Shown: positions 1 to 11,680 of the stretch, in pieces
How positions within the stretch are numbered: the first letter of the stretch is position 1
Layout of the letters: every line of letters begins with the position of its first letter
Source of the DNA: Rhynchopus euleeides
Lineage: Eukaryota > Euglenozoa > Diplonemea > Diplonemida > Diplonemidae
DNA: 64,000 nucleotides
Assembly: GCA_963210315.1 (NCBI GenBank)
Contig: OY723270.1
Coordinates: 1,364,001-1,428,000, forward strand
Direction: 5' to 3'
Made by a program: the position numbers and the translations under genes
Notes under the pieces: generated by a model
Databases searched by the model: none
Told to the model about the DNA's origin: nothing
What the model saw: the letters and a program-made list of their open reading frames with translations, nothing else

Positions 1-49
1 GACCACCCCGGGAGGATGCAGGCAGCTCACAGAATCGTACAGTTACAAG

Positions 50-112
50 GAACAGATGCTCACTACCGTGGCCTCCGGCGGCTGGGGGGCTCCGCCCCCC
101 AGACCCCCCTGT
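50..112. repeat. Dispersed GC-rich palindromic repeat, copy 1
   Basis: About 60 bp ending in a hairpin-forming core (GGGGGGCTCCGCCCCCC). It recurs nearly identically at 261-321 and 39812-39872. All three share the lead-in CAGATG(C/T)TCACTACCGTGG. No coding role is visible. Confidence 0.8.
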
Positions 113-260
113 GCTGTATACCTGTCTTGGATCAAACCCTTTGGGGTCCCATCAGGGAATGGGATGCAGCCCACCCTGTGTAGCCCCTGGAGGACGCAGC
201 CAGCTCATGCAGAATCTGTACCCACGGAAGGAACAGCCCGGAATCTGTACGCCCGGAAGA

Positions 261-321
261 AACAGATGTTCACTACCGTGGCCTCCGGCGGCTGGGGGGC
301 TCCGCCCCCCAGACCCCCCTG
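261..321. repeat. Dispersed GC-rich palindromic repeat, copy 2
   Basis: Second copy of the repeat at 50-112, differing by one base in the lead-in. The two copies lie in the same orientation about 210 bp apart. Confidence 0.8.
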
Positions 322-2425
322 TGGCATGTGCATGTATTGTATCCAAGTCCTTGCACGCCCGGGTCTGCGGCAGATCGGTCCCGAGATCCATTTTTTGGAC
401 TAACCTCCGGCACCCGAGGCTGGACCCGAGCACGGATCCCTGAGAGAGGAACCGGGAGGTGACCCATTCACCACAAGACTCGCTTGCCAGGGGGTCCGCC
501 AAAAAATCGGGGAACGCCTCACATTTAAGCCCAAATGAGCGTAGATTTCGCCCCTATAAAATGCCCTGCTGTTGAAACCCAAAAAAAAAAGCATTTTTGG
601 ATCTGCGCTGAGATCTTCGTCTGTGCAATGCGTTGCCCGATTTAGGGCGTGTTGTGCATGAGATGTTGAGCGCCGGCAGACGGCCCCTACTCCACCCCTA
701 CCCATTCCCTTTGCACAAAACGAACAGAAAAGCCAATACGGCATTTCCAGTTGGAGACAGGATCGAGCATAGCTGTTGTGCGTTGTCTCTGCCAAAAAAA
801 ATAAATGAAACAGAAATTATTTTGTAACACGCACAATAAAAGCCATGTCTCCCGGGAAAGAAAGGCGTTGTGGACGCCAGTGCCACGCGCCCTCCTCGCT
901 TGGGCAGGCGGCCTGACAGCCAACAGAAAATAACAAAAATACAGTGCAGCAACTGGCAGGTCTGTTGAGCTGTAGCTGCACTACTCCAAGCAACATAAAA
1001 AAAGAATCCCAAAAAAAAGGGGGCATCAAAATAACACGTTTTGTGCGCCAACTCCTCACCCACCCACCTCACAAAGCAATGATAATGGCCCTTCACACTA
1101 CCAACCACCCCACAAAGCAGGTAGTGACTATCGTCGTGATGTGGTGGCTACAAAAAGGACTAACATTGCGAGAAGGTGCTGGGAGACTTACTTTTCCATT
1201 CACTCTCGACGATCAAAACCCCCCCCCCCCCCCCACAAGGCAATTGATCATGCCCCTTCATACTACCAACCACCACCCATCCCCCATTTCTCCCGTCCTA
1301 CCAATGAAACGCGCCCGCCCCCTTTTTTTTCTCCCCTTCCCTTCCCTTCCCTTCCCTTCCCCCCCCTCTCAACCCATTCCATCCGTATTGTTGATTATTT
1401 GTCAGTTTCTTATCTTCGGTGGTCGGTAGGCAGTGGGTGCCACTCACACACAACACACACGCTGCCCCTCTTTTTCTTTTGGTTTTCCACTGCAAAAAAA
1501 CCCCCCCCCCCTACCCCCTCCCCCCGTCTCCAACAAACGGTCCGGGCCCCCCCCCCCCCCATCACCCACAGCCCCAGCCCCCACTCCCCGTCCCCTCCCA
1601 CATTATTTGACTCCCGAGCAACCTGCCTCAAGGAATGGGGCTTATTCCGGTATTCTCTCTGTCGGTAGTCCCAACAATGCCGTGACCTGCTTCTTCATAG
1701 CAAGGTCGGGTGCATGTGGGGAAGGGTTGGGGCCGGAGGGGGGGGGGGTGAAGAAAGTTCTTCGAATCCAAATGTGTGGGAGAAGAAAAAAAAGAATGGA
1801 GAAAGGTCTGTCGCGTTTGTGGTGGAGGTCCTGCGCGCTGAATATTTCCCCTACCTCCCTCCCCCCCCTCCCCCCCCCCTGGCACTGCTGAAAAGTAGAC
1901 ACATATCCGTCGTGCTGGGGGAAGTTGTCAAGATTTGTGCTTCTCCTTCTGGGGGCGGTGCCGCCGAGCGAGCATCAAAAAACAACCGCAGCCAGCACCA
2001 ACCACCCTTCCGCCCCCCCGCTACCCCCAAATGCCCCATAGAAGCAGCAATTTGGAGCGTGTGGGAAGTGCGCTCGACTCCTGCCACCTGTCCCTGTCAG
2101 GAGGGCTGTTGCCCCGACCCCCCCCGCTTCCCTCTACACAGCACGGTGGTCCGGTTCCAGACTGCAACTCTGGCTAGTCAGTGGGGTCCGGCTAGCAGGA
2201 GGTGTGGCAGGGGGTTCTGGATGCCGCGTGTGTCCACCGCCAAAGCACTCCCAGCATCCGTGTGCTTCATTTCAGGAGAATTTGTGATGAAAAATACACG
2301 CCCCGAACAACAACAGAAAAAAATTCGGCAGCGATGAAGGTTGTCCCCACCCCAACTCCCCCAACCCCACCTTTTACTGAGCCCGAGCTCGACTGTCGAT
2401 GCCCGACAGCAAAGGGATGAAAAAA
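322..2425. other. C-rich spacer, no gene seen
   Basis: Long homopolymer C and T/C tracts near 1220, 1340, 1500, 1550 and 1860 generate proline-rich open frames with no recognisable domain or codon bias. I see no RNA gene and no mobile-element terminus here. Confidence 0.6.
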
Positions 2426-2576
2426 AAAGGTAACTTTCAATGCAGGCACCCACATTTTGAGGGAAAGCCGGAATTGAAGGTTCTTTTATTATCGGCTAGT
2501 CAACCTCCACGACCGGGTTGGAGAACCCGCATTTGGTTCGATCAACGTACCTCGGTACAGAACCAAATAGTTTTTC
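2426..2576. repeat. 151-bp direct repeat S, copy 1
   Basis: This segment is identical by eye to 8944-9094. It contains GGTTCGATC, which resembles a pol III B box, so a tRNA-related SINE is one possibility, but no convincing A box, tail or target duplication is visible. It lacks the TG...CA ends expected of LTRs. The two copies bracket a 6.4-kb interval. Confidence 0.7.
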
Positions 2577-2739
2577 TCCATGGACGGTTTTGGAGGCTAG
2601 CCACGTTCTCGTTACCCCCCAACTACCCCCCTTTCTTGTGATACCTAAAGCACGGTCGACTCCTCCCTAGGTACAGATGGTATAAGTTGAATTCGGATGC
2701 ACTTCGCGCCCACTGTGGCGCACGTTAACGCTAATGACT

Positions 2740-3700
2740 GTGTGATGAGCACCCGGCCCCATAAACAGGCGCCCGGCTCTGCCAATGACCGTGTAGTGTG
2801 CAACCGGCCCCATAAACAGGCGCCCGGCTCTGCTGGTCAACGTGAGATGAGCAACCGACCCCTTAACTGGCGCTCGGCTCTGCCAATGACCGTGTAGTGA
2901 GCAACCGACCCCTTAACCGGCGCTCGGCTCTGCTGGTCAGCGAGAGATGAGCAACCGACCCCTTAACTGGCGCTCGGCTCTGCCAACGACCTTGTAGCGA
3001 GCAACCGACCCCTTAACTGGCGCTCGGCTCTGCCAATGACCGTGTAGTGAGCAACCGACCCCTTAACCGGCGCTCGGCTCTGCTGGTCAGCGTGAGATGA
3101 GCAACCGACCCCCTTAACTGGCGCTCGGCTCTGCCAACGACCGTGTAGTGAGCAACCGACCCCTTAACCGGCGCTCGGCTCTGCTGGTCAGCGAGAGATG
3201 AGCAACCGACCCCTTAACTGGCGCTCGGCTCTGCCAACGACCGTGTAGCGAGCAACCGACCCCTTAACTGGCGCTCGGCTCTGCCAATGACCGTGTAGTG
3301 AGCAACCGACCCCTTAACCGGCGCTCGGCTCTGCTGGTCAGCGAGAGATGAGCAACCGACCCCTTAACTGGCGCTCGGCTCTGCCAACGACCGTGTAGTG
3401 AGCAACCGACCCCTTAACTGGCGCTCGGCTCTGCTGGTCAGCGTGAGATGAGCAACCGACCCCTTAACCGGCGCTCGGCTCTGCCAATGACCGTGTCGCG
3501 AGCAACCGACCCCTTAACTGGCGCTCAGCTCTGCTGGTCAGCGTGTGATGAGCAACCGTCCCCTTCGCTGGCGCCCGGCTCTACTAACGACCGTGTAGTG
3601 AGCGACCGGCCCCTTAACAGGCGCTCGGCTCTGCTGGTCAGCATGTAATGAGCAACCGGCCCCATAACAGGCGCCCGGCTCTGCTAGTCAACAGGAGCAA
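2740..3700. repeat. 50-bp dimeric tandem array (satellite-like)
   Basis: About 19 units of 50 bp share GAGCAACCGACCCCTTAAC. Two unit types, one containing CTCTGCCAATGACC and one CTCTGCTGGTCAGC, tend to alternate. This gives a higher-order repeat of about 100 bp with local irregularities. Edge units are more diverged (ACCGGCCCCATAACAGG at both ends), as in arrays homogenised from the middle. Short open frames here are by-products. Confidence 0.9.
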
Positions 3701-6700
3701 CTGGCCCCGGCACGGCCTCACACCTCATAATTCCCGAGGCACGGAGGTGACGCCCTCCTGACGCGCAAATGCCCGAGGCAATGAGGAGACGCCCTCACAT
3801 ATCCTGTTCCCGACACAAGGAAGTGGTGCCTTCCCTCGAATACGGATCTCCGCGACAAGGAGTTGGATTTGAAGAGCCCGCTCGGCGTTCAGAGGCCCCC
3901 TTTGGTATGTGAACGCTCGACGACTGGAGGGGTCACCCCCTCCTTCATGTGGGAACGCTCGGCATTCGTCAGCAACGCCCTCCTTGGGTATGGGAACGCT
4001 CAGCGTCTGGAGGAGACACTCTCCTGTGTGTGACTACTCGGTATTCGGAGATGACACTTTCCTTTGCATGTAGGCGTCCAACATTCGAAGACGGGAGACC
4101 CTTTCATGGCAGCATTGGAGGCAGGAAGTGTCATCGCCTCGTGCCCATGTGGTCGGCAGATGTAGATGGCAACCCTCAGGCAGTGTGGGTGACCGCACGG
4201 CTCTCGGGGGCTCACCACGCAGGAGTATAAAGGAAACCCCCCCCCCCCCCGGTCGTGCACGCGCCAAGGGGACGATGAGGCCGCGCCCGCCCCCGCCTAT
4301 GTCCCAAGTACGCCTGACATGGACAGATCATTGAGTGCTATCATAATGGGACACCGAGTACACACCTCCGTACGGATGTACGCGATCTGGAGTCTCCTGA
4401 GCAAGAGCCATAAACAACGGCTGTGCCCCGAGTCTTCAGGTGAGAAGCTGTTAGCAAATGTTACCACCTGTCACAATCGTCGGATACCCAGGGGTACCGC
4501 CTACCTGGCGTATGCGTGCCCGTAAACCGGTTCAGACGCGCTCCCCTCTTGGTATACACGACAGGTCAGAGAGAAGATACCCTCATTGTACTCGGACGCC
4601 CGGGGTATGGAGATGCCAGCGCAGTCGGCTATCTGACAGAGCAGCCAGGCAGGTGTGTTATTGGCCCCGACGTCGAATGGAGCCATGGCAGGCACACAGC
4701 GAAGGACGCGTCCGGCTCTCCACTCACAGCATCCGTACCCGCGGGTCCACCTGTCGCTACCGGCTGCGTCCACTCAACACGCCTTACCCCGGCCCACATG
4801 AGTATGCCTGACATGTACACCCTGGAGAGCTACGCCGATCTCGCTGTCGATGGCAGGTGCTGTGTCGCAGAGCGACCTACCCAACCCCTCCGCCACCTGC
4901 TGGAGGCGTCTGGGGAATCACACCTCAAGCACATCATCCGATACGGCTAGCCTACTCCCTGGATACCCCCTGCTGCGCCCCCTACAACTCCACTTCGACT
5001 CCCCCACTACCTCTGATGTTCCTAGCAGTACCGCTGATGTCTCTTCGACACCCACGTATAGAAACCCGAACCACCGCGCCCTCTCAGCCTGTCACATGGA
5101 TGAATCTTTCCCCCGATCGGCTCGGTCAGTATGCCCGTCACACCCTGCAAGTGAGATAGGAGCCTTTAGCAAGCTCTCGTCACAAACGCCCATCAGCTGA
5201 CCAGTAATAGGGCTGTGCCAAGACGTCATGAGCCTGTGGCTTCAGACACGTGCTGACCTAGACTATCCCCGGGTTGAGACAGTAGCGATCACGGGCAGGC
5301 GCTCAGTGAAGTCTGCGCCGCTTGACGAAGATCCACGCCGTGTCCCTCCCGTGGCTGCATCTCTGGGGACCGAAAAGGAATCATCATGCCAGGGTAAATC
5401 CGGGCATCACCGGCGCGCTGTTCCCGGCAGCGACCTCTCTGCTCTTAACGACACTTCAATTGCTGCCAAAGGCATCTACGACTCCCGCCGATGCACCTCC
5501 GATATGGTGATTGAACGCCGCAAAGGATACGGGATGCCACATCATGCGTGTACTAAGGAATGACAGGTCAAACGCAACAGACGCCTCGCAACCCCAAAGA
5601 CGCTGAGGTGCTGACATGTAGGGAGGAAAACTCATCCCTACAGGAGAACGCCTTCGACCCCCTCTCGATCGCCGCTTATCCGCCGATCTCGCAGATGCGT
5701 GGCCATCCGCGGTGGCGCCGACCTCTCACGACGTCTTCATCCGCAGGGATTGCCCCCTCCCTTTGTGGTCCCTCGGCTGCGGCCGGATGCTCAACTGTGC
5801 CCCCATCCACGCCGACCCCAGGGTTCGCACAAGGCCGCTCTGCGGTGGCGCGTGACCTGTCATGGCGTCAGTAACCTCCCGTTGTATCTGACCCCTTAGA
5901 CGAGGACCGTAAACCCCGAGATAGAAACCCTTCGCGGCCAGGCGAACGAGGATGTCGAACAACCCCAGGCCTCACAGGGAAGTTGCACGAAGCGTCTCCG
6001 CCACGAAAGATACCCGCAACGTATGGACGTGCAGAGCACCGCGCGCAGGCTGCGGAGATCCAACGAGAGGCGATTCTCTGGGACGGCAGGGCCGTCGAAG
6101 AGACAGGGTGGCGATGCTCGCCTCGATGCCCAGCTGAGCGTGAGGTTCACTCCGACGCACTTGAATGTGCACCCTCACACCTGAAGAAGGACGGGGAGTT
6201 GGTACTGGCAGAAGATTCGTGATGCCGCATATCAAGCTGCTGGGATGCGCCTTGGAGTACGCCGATGACGGATAACGGTAGTCTGATCAAACGTTCCTGC
6301 TCGACACACAAGACGAGGCGAGAAAGACAGCGATCGGTCCAATGAGGCTCATTCCTCGACGTATGGCGCAGCGCATAGCGCGCTGCGGATGCTGACGATC
6401 TGAAGTAGGTGGGTTTGCTGCCCCGCGTCAGAGGCGACAGATGTGGAGCTGGCACACAACGCAACGCCCCTCGACACCAGAATACCGTGAGGAACCACAC
6501 CCGTCGAGCAGGCCGCGTATCAACAAACAAAGGGATCTCAAATCACGGAGACCCTCAACACCTACCTCGTGTGCAGCCCAGGACCGGAAGCTGTCCACGG
6601 CCAGATCAGCTCCCTAAAGCAACTATCGACGCATCCTTGTGCATGATCTTCGACCCTGAGGAATAGCAGCCTAGGTATCGCAGTTGCACAGATACATCGT

Positions 6701-7694
6701 AACCACGCACCAGACATGCGTGACCTCCATCGGTGACGACTCCTTCTGCTCTGATGCCGAGACAAGGAGGCGACCTCCGTCCGGGAACGCGGAGGTGAAG
6801 CCATCCTTTTTGTGACCGCGCCCACGACACGAAGGTGACGTCCATCCTTTGCAATATGAGCGCCCGAGGTGCGGACGTGAAGTCCTATTGAGACCACCAG
6901 GGACGTGAATGTGACGCCCCTCTCTTACGATAGCTTCCTAGGCATGGACGCGATATCCGTATTATGAATATCTAGTACGGAGGCGACGCCCTCCTTTTGA
7001 TAGTACCCGATACGCGGAAGTGCCGTCCTCATTTCCCGACAGGTATGTTCTCGTCCCTACATCGACCTCGAAGCAACTCTCCGGGCAATCAGGCATGAGG
7101 ATACCTGTTTCACGCGCACAACCGGTTTCTCTTCCTTATACCGGCAAATGTCTCATCCCGATCGGGCATGGAGATGGACGCCCCCCCCCCCCCCCCCAGT
7201 TGTGTGTGTAACATCGGATCCTCGCGCTGATGGTTTGAGCCAGTGCACCCGCTGCACTAGATACTCCCACCACAATGAGCCAGCGGCGACCAGCAGTGCA
7301 CTCTCGGCCACGACAAGCCCGAAGCTGCGGACGACAGCGAAAAGGTCAACCCGGCGCATGAGTAAGGAAGCACCCGCCGGGAGGCATGGCAGGCCTAGCG
7401 ACATGCTCGACACCAAGCCACTGCGCAGCAATTTGGATCCCTGTATACCGAACTTCTGCAAGGAACCCTCAGGTGCACGGAGGTGATGAGGATAGACAGC
7501 AGACGAGCAGATACTCCGCATCGCAGCACCCGGGGGCCTTGTCTCGAAGGACTCGAAACGGACCTACGTGTGTTGACCCCTTCGTCACCGTGTCAAACAC
7601 ATTCAGCTTAAGAGGGACCTCGCAAAACAGCTGCTGATGCCTGCGTTCACGCCGAATCTGCCCGCGTCGTGGCCCCCGATACAAAGCTGGGTGA
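3701..7694. other. Decayed sequence with no intact gene
   Basis: The composition is balanced, unlike the C-rich flanks, and no reading frame exceeds about 140 codons. From 3.7 to 4.1 kb and 6.7 to 7.0 kb there are degenerate copies of a phrase like GAGGTGACGCCCTCC, suggesting an old tandem repeat. The cyclase remnant at the right end hints that part may be old coding sequence, but I cannot assign the rest. Confidence 0.5.
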
Positions 7695-8030
7695 TGTGAC
7701 GAGTGTATTCACCGATGTGCGCTCCGCAACGCCGATATGAGAGGCGTGAAGCGTACCATGTCAACCCACACGATCCGCTGTCTCATGCAGGCCTGCATAG
7801 GCTATGAAGTGAAAATCATTGGAGATGCCTCCATGGTGGCCTTCGTCAACCCTGCGTCCGGTGTGAACTCCGCCATCCGTACGCGCCCTGCTGTCTGCGA
7901 AGGCCCAGGCGCAAGAAGCCGAGTAGCGATACAATACGAATTACCGCCACTACATCATGATGATCAGAAGCTGATGAAAACATCGCACCCATACCTGGTG
8001 CGAACTGGCGAAGTTGTCTGCGATTGACAG
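7695..8030 (+). pseudogene. Decayed class III adenylate/guanylate cyclase domain
   Basis: Two signature blocks of the class III nucleotidyl cyclase catalytic domain are readable. The first is VTSVFTDVRSATPI (about 7696-7737), matching the first metal-binding block (VTxxFTDxxxxT). The second is GYEVKIIGDASMVAF (about 7800-7844), matching the GYEVKxxGDxFMVAF block with the second metal-binding Asp. The blocks lie in different frames. A TGA follows the first block where a Trp often stands (family W-E, here TGA-E), and the spacing is shorter than usual. A later phrase VRTGEV loosely recalls the RxGxHxG block. No transmembrane or receptor domain could be recovered upstream. Known family: cAMP/cGMP synthesis, often in receptor-type proteins in protists. 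That this was a host gene is inference. Confidence 0.5.
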
Positions 8031-8667
8031 TTCGTCGGTGGACGCTTCCTGCTCTCTGAGACGACTGCGCGGGGCCTGGACAACGGTGCATGAATCACGC
8101 GGTCACCTGGGCGAACGGACCTCTCAGATCGACCCTACGTGGTATGACCGTCAGACTAACATAATCCCTGTTTACGTCGAATGTCGACGAGCCCGTCCAG
8201 ACGACGACTCTATCCTACATATCGATGCGCGGAAAATACTGCTCCCCAGCTGACCGACGACAGTGAACTTCTCGGAGATACTACAGCCGGCGCTAATACA
8301 CTAGACTGGATCCAGATCGATGATACCCATATATCCTCCCACATGCCCCGCTGAACGATCGTGGACCAACCGCTTCGCCACCACAGAGTTCATCAGCTGT
8401 CCCAACTGTCCGCTAAGCCTGCAGCCTGCGCAGACCGACAATGTGACCCACGCGATCGGTGCGATATCACAACGCAGGATGGTATCTACTACTCCTGCAT
8501 CCTGCGTTGAGACACATGGGTCTGGACTACAACCGCCGACTACGTCTGCTGGAGATCGGATGTCTCAAGGCCAGATCCCGACCCTGACAACACCTGATGA
8601 CTACTGCGCTACTCCCTTGTATGAGCGAGACTGCGATGGGATCAGGTCGCCCATAGAGAGCAGCGAA
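8031..8667. other. Decayed sequence downstream of the cyclase remnant
   Basis: No intact gene. A frame at about 8520-8600 reads PPTTSAGDRMSQGQI, faintly like the NxAAR...GGQI block of cyclases. That would fit continued homology, but it is too weak to call. Confidence 0.3.
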
Positions 8668-8946
8668 GGGATGACAAGTCTTCTCTATGGGCCACCTGTA
8701 TGTCCTCAATATCGATCGAGCCAGGCGGCAACTAATGACAATCCACGGACCGCCTGGCTTCTCGATATGTCCCATCGCAGACGAGGTATCAGGTGCATGC
8801 CAATGCATATATGTATTATCTTGATGGATGTGCATACCGAAAGATGTCTATCAATATGTTGGAACAACCTTACGTGTGTGGTAAAGGATGTTGAGGATAG
8901 AGAGATCCGAAACATCAACAAGCTGGAGTTGACCCTCGATAATAAA
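8668..8946. repeat. 279-bp direct repeat R, copy 1
   Basis: Identical by eye to 9509-9787. It ends in CGATAATAAA, directly abutting repeat S copy 2. The second copy is followed by unrelated sequence, so S or R (or both) moved or was duplicated recently. Confidence 0.8.
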
Positions 8947-9094
8947 GGTAACTTTCAATGCAGGCACCCACATTTTGAGGGAAAGCCGGAATTGAAGGTT
9001 CTTTTATTATCGGCTAGTCAACCTCCACGACCGGGTTGGAGAACCCGCATTTGGTTCGATCAACGTACCTCGGTACAGAACCAAATAGTTTTTC
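8944..9094. repeat. 151-bp direct repeat S, copy 2
   Basis: Same sequence and orientation as 2426-2576. Shared sequence begins AAAGGTAACTTTC and ends CAAATAGTTTTTC. The flanks differ between copies. Confidence 0.7.
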
Positions 9095-9508
9095 GACCTC
9101 CCACCCGCCCTGCAGGATCCTGTGAACTCACCGACACTTCGTTCCTCCCATGATGGATCTGTTCCCTTCTGCAACACCTACATCTGATACAGGAGACTAG
9201 CATATTCCAAACAAACAAAGATCGGCAGCTCTCGGAGTGCTGCGCATCGTGACATCACACTCCAAACCTTTAAAAAAAATAGGCTTTTGACCGCCCACCT
9301 ATGATGACGGAAGGAAGGGGCTTTGCTTGCTTCACTTTGACGTTTCGCAAATTCGGGCGATGTGTCCTTTCCAATAGCATGATGAAAATCACAGATGGAA
9401 ATAATTCACATGTGTAGTGATCCGTGGTACATGACCTTTCGGGGTCAAAATGAACAACAAAGCGTTGCGAGAAGACTGCATCTACGGGTTATCCCACCAC
9501 CCTCCCCC

Positions 9509-9787
9509 GGGATGACAAGTCTTCTCTATGGGCCACCTGTATGTCCTCAATATCGATCGAGCCAGGCGGCAACTAATGACAATCCACGGACCGCCTGGCT
9601 TCTCGATATGTCCCATCGCAGACGAGGTATCAGGTGCATGCCAATGCATATATGTATTATCTTGATGGATGTGCATACCGAAAGATGTCTATCAATATGT
9701 TGGAACAACCTTACGTGTGTGGTAAAGGATGTTGAGGATAGAGAGATCCGAAACATCAACAAGCTGGAGTTGACCCTCGATAATAAA
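9509..9787. repeat. 279-bp direct repeat R, copy 2
   Basis: Second copy of 8668-8946 after a 414-bp gap holding S and unique sequence. The lack of visible divergence points to a recent duplication. Confidence 0.8.
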
Positions 9788-10475
9788 ATGTGAATTGTTA
9801 CAATGATTATACAGGGTCCCAGGTCCCACTTCTTCTGCACCCCACCTTTTTTGCAGGAGGAAATAAAGAATTCCGATTGTCAGCCGGTGCCCGAGCTCGA
9901 TTTTCCGATGCCAGAAACCATACTCAATCAATCGCTCTTTTGTCCATGGTATGACAAAGATCTTGCAAGAAATGTTACAGGGGGGGGGGCGAATAGTATT
10001 ACTACGTAATACTATTCGGCGAACCAACCTGTATATTTGACCCCCCCCAAAAAAGGTATATTTTTGGGGGTGGCCAAATAGTATTACGTAGTAGTACGAC
10101 TCCAAAATTCGTGAAAAGGGGCGTTTCGAGGGGGATCCCGTTCTATTGCACTTTTCGGAATCCGTGCGGATCGTAGTGGGGTCATTTTAGTGGCTCAAGT
10201 GCCAAGCTTCACCCATGAAATGCGGGTCGGGTTCAGGCACTTGTGAAGGGAAAAGGTGACTGGGAGGCAGCTTGCCCACCCATGCCACCCACCCAGCCTA
10301 ACCCCCCTCACAGATTTGCCAAAACACCGTTCGTTTGAACGTTTGGAATCTGTGCGGATCGTGGTGGGGTCATTTTGGACATGGGGTGCCTATCTGCACC
10401 CCGTACTTAGGGTCCACAAAAACGTGCCCCAGAGCTCCCGAAAAGCGTAGCGACCGTGCTTCCTTCTTCCTTAAT

Positions 10476-10495
10476 GATGCGTTGACGCTTCCACC
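10476..10495 (-). promoter_or_regulatory. Recurring GAAGCGTCAACGCA motif
   Basis: Read on the minus strand: GGTGGAAGCGTCAACGCATC. This is one of seven occurrences in the window, discussed in the findings. Its function is unknown. Confidence 0.35.
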
Positions 10496-10664
10496 ACCCT
10501 AGCCTGCTGCTTTGATGTGGGTGTGGAGCACATGTGAACACGAAATAGCAAGACACACTGAAAAGAAGCAGGTCGTCGGAAGCACTCCTACACTTTTACG
10601 CATCATGCATGTGCTTAAAAAAAAAGTAATACTATTTGGCACCGTAATACTATTCAACTAGGTA

Positions 10665-11009
10665 CCGTATACGTAAATATTTTGGAACGTAAATATTATG
10701 GAACGTAAATATTATGGAACGTAAATATTTTGGAACGCTGGTGGGTTGGCGTTCCAGATTTTTTTCGTTCCATAATATTTACAGGGCTTTCTGCGACTCG
10801 GGGACTTGGACCAGGTGATCGGACGGCATACAGAGTCCCTGACGGGACCTACTCGTGCACTTTTCGCGCGATTCCTGACGCAAGCCGTCCTCACCACCGA
10901 GTCCCCAACTGGCCCTGTAAATATTATGGAACGTAAATATTATGGAACGGACCGGCCAAAAATGGGCCCGTTCCATAATATTTACGTTCCATAATATTTA
11001 CGTATACGG
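10665..11009. mobile_element. Nested 345-bp TIR element with TA duplication
   Basis: Ends read TA|CCGTATACGTAAATATT and AATATTTACGTATACGG|TA. Inside, the phrase GTAAATATTATGGAAC is repeated in direct and inverted orientation. It is non-coding and nested in 9978-11032. Confidence 0.75.
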
Positions 11010-11145
11010 TAATACTATTCGCCCCCCCCCTGTAAGAAATCTCGAAATTTCTTACTGGGGGGGGTCGAATATAAGATGTATCTCGAATACAAGATGTACC
11101 TTGAATATAAGATGTATTTTGAAATCCCAAAATATAAACCAAGAA

Positions 11146-11308
11146 TTTTGGGTTGGGCGCATTCCCCAGTAAGTGGTATTCCACTCCACCGAAATCGAAA
11201 AAAAAGTTGATCGTGAACTGCGCTGGTTCAGGCCAGTTCACGATCAACTTTTTTTTCGATTTCGGTGGAGTGGAATACCACTTACTGGGGAATGCGCCCA
11301 ACCCAAAA
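11146..11308. repeat. Near-perfect 163-bp palindrome
   Basis: Two inverted arms of about 75 bp start at TTTTGGGTTGGGCGC and meet around a loop of roughly 13 nt (CGCTGGTTCAGGC). I see no mismatch between the arms. A transcript would fold into a long perfect hairpin. It is probably a fold-back element. Confidence 0.9.
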
Positions 11309-11351
11309 TTTGGGAATTTTTCAAACATGCCATTTTGAATAGTATTACTTA

Positions 11352-11460
11352 GGGGGCCCTCGCTACCAAGTGTGACTGAGTGAGAAAAAGTGAGAAGTCA
11401 GCCATGTTTGGCTGACAACTGACGACTCGTGACTCACAGTGACTCGTAGCGAGGGCCCCC
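11352..11460. mobile_element. 109-bp TIR repeat, copy 1 (TSD TTA)
   Basis: Ends GGGGGCCCTCGCTACC and its complement, flanked on both sides by TTA. It is one of eight copies of exactly 109 bp in this window, plus one of 96 bp. The 3-bp duplication and GGG-type ends suggest a PIF/Harbinger-like MITE, but the helper is unproven. Confidence 0.9.
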
Positions 11461-11536
11461 TTAGTAATTCTATTCGCCCCCCCCCTGTAAGAAATCTTAA
11501 GAAATCCTGCATTTCTTAAAAATAATGGGGGTCATT

Positions 11537-11645
11537 GGGGGCCCTCGCTACCAGTCAAAGCTCGTCACAGCTCGTCAGTCAGTGAGGGGAAGTGGGCTGG
11601 AACTCACTTTTTCTCACTCAGTCACATCTGGTAGCGAGGGCCCCC
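11537..11645. mobile_element. 109-bp TIR repeat, copy 2 (TSD ATT)
   Basis: Same family, flanked by ATT on both sides. It carries the internal variant AGGGGAAGTGGGC rather than CCAAACATGGCTGA. Confidence 0.9.
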
Positions 11646-11680
11646 ATTAATTTAAGAAATTTAATGCAGCACCTGCATTA

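Larger units (their letters stand above)
9978..11032. mobile_element. 1055-bp TIR element, TA target duplication, non-coding
   Basis: The left end TA|CAGGGGGGGGGGCGAATAG mirrors the right end CTATTCGCCCCCCCCCTG|TA. Sub-terminal AATAGTATTAC motifs repeat inside. No transposase frame is present, so this is a non-autonomous element. The CAGGGG/TA pattern matches pogo/Tc1-mariner chemistry and resembles the pogo element at 15752-20912, its likely class of helper. A second TIR element is nested at 10665-11009. Confidence 0.75.
11055..11488. mobile_element. 434-bp TIR element, TA duplication, host of two nested repeats
   Basis: Left end TA|CTGGGGGGGGTCGAATA, right end TATTCGCCCCCCCCCTG|TA (imperfect TIR). 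Just inside the left end an 18-bp phrase (ATAAGATGTATYTYGAA) is repeated three times. It contains a 163-bp palindrome and one 109-bp TIR repeat. Confidence 0.65.

Noticed and set aside
1141-1900. Proline-rich frames of 150-175 codons near 1.1-1.9 kb
   Set aside because: They are translations of C homopolymers and CCT/CCC tracts; no domain, and several frames are open at once.
2493-2560. tRNA gene in repeat S
   Set aside because: The B-box-like GGTTCGATC is present, but no cloverleaf with paired acceptor and T stems can be drawn.
2740-3700. CRISPR-like array
   Set aside because: The units are contiguous with no unique spacers and the genome is eukaryotic; this is a satellite.
2426-9094. The 151-bp repeats as LTRs of a retroelement
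   Set aside because: They lack TG...CA ends, a primer-binding site and a flanking duplication, and the interval holds a satellite and decayed sequence without retroelement domains.
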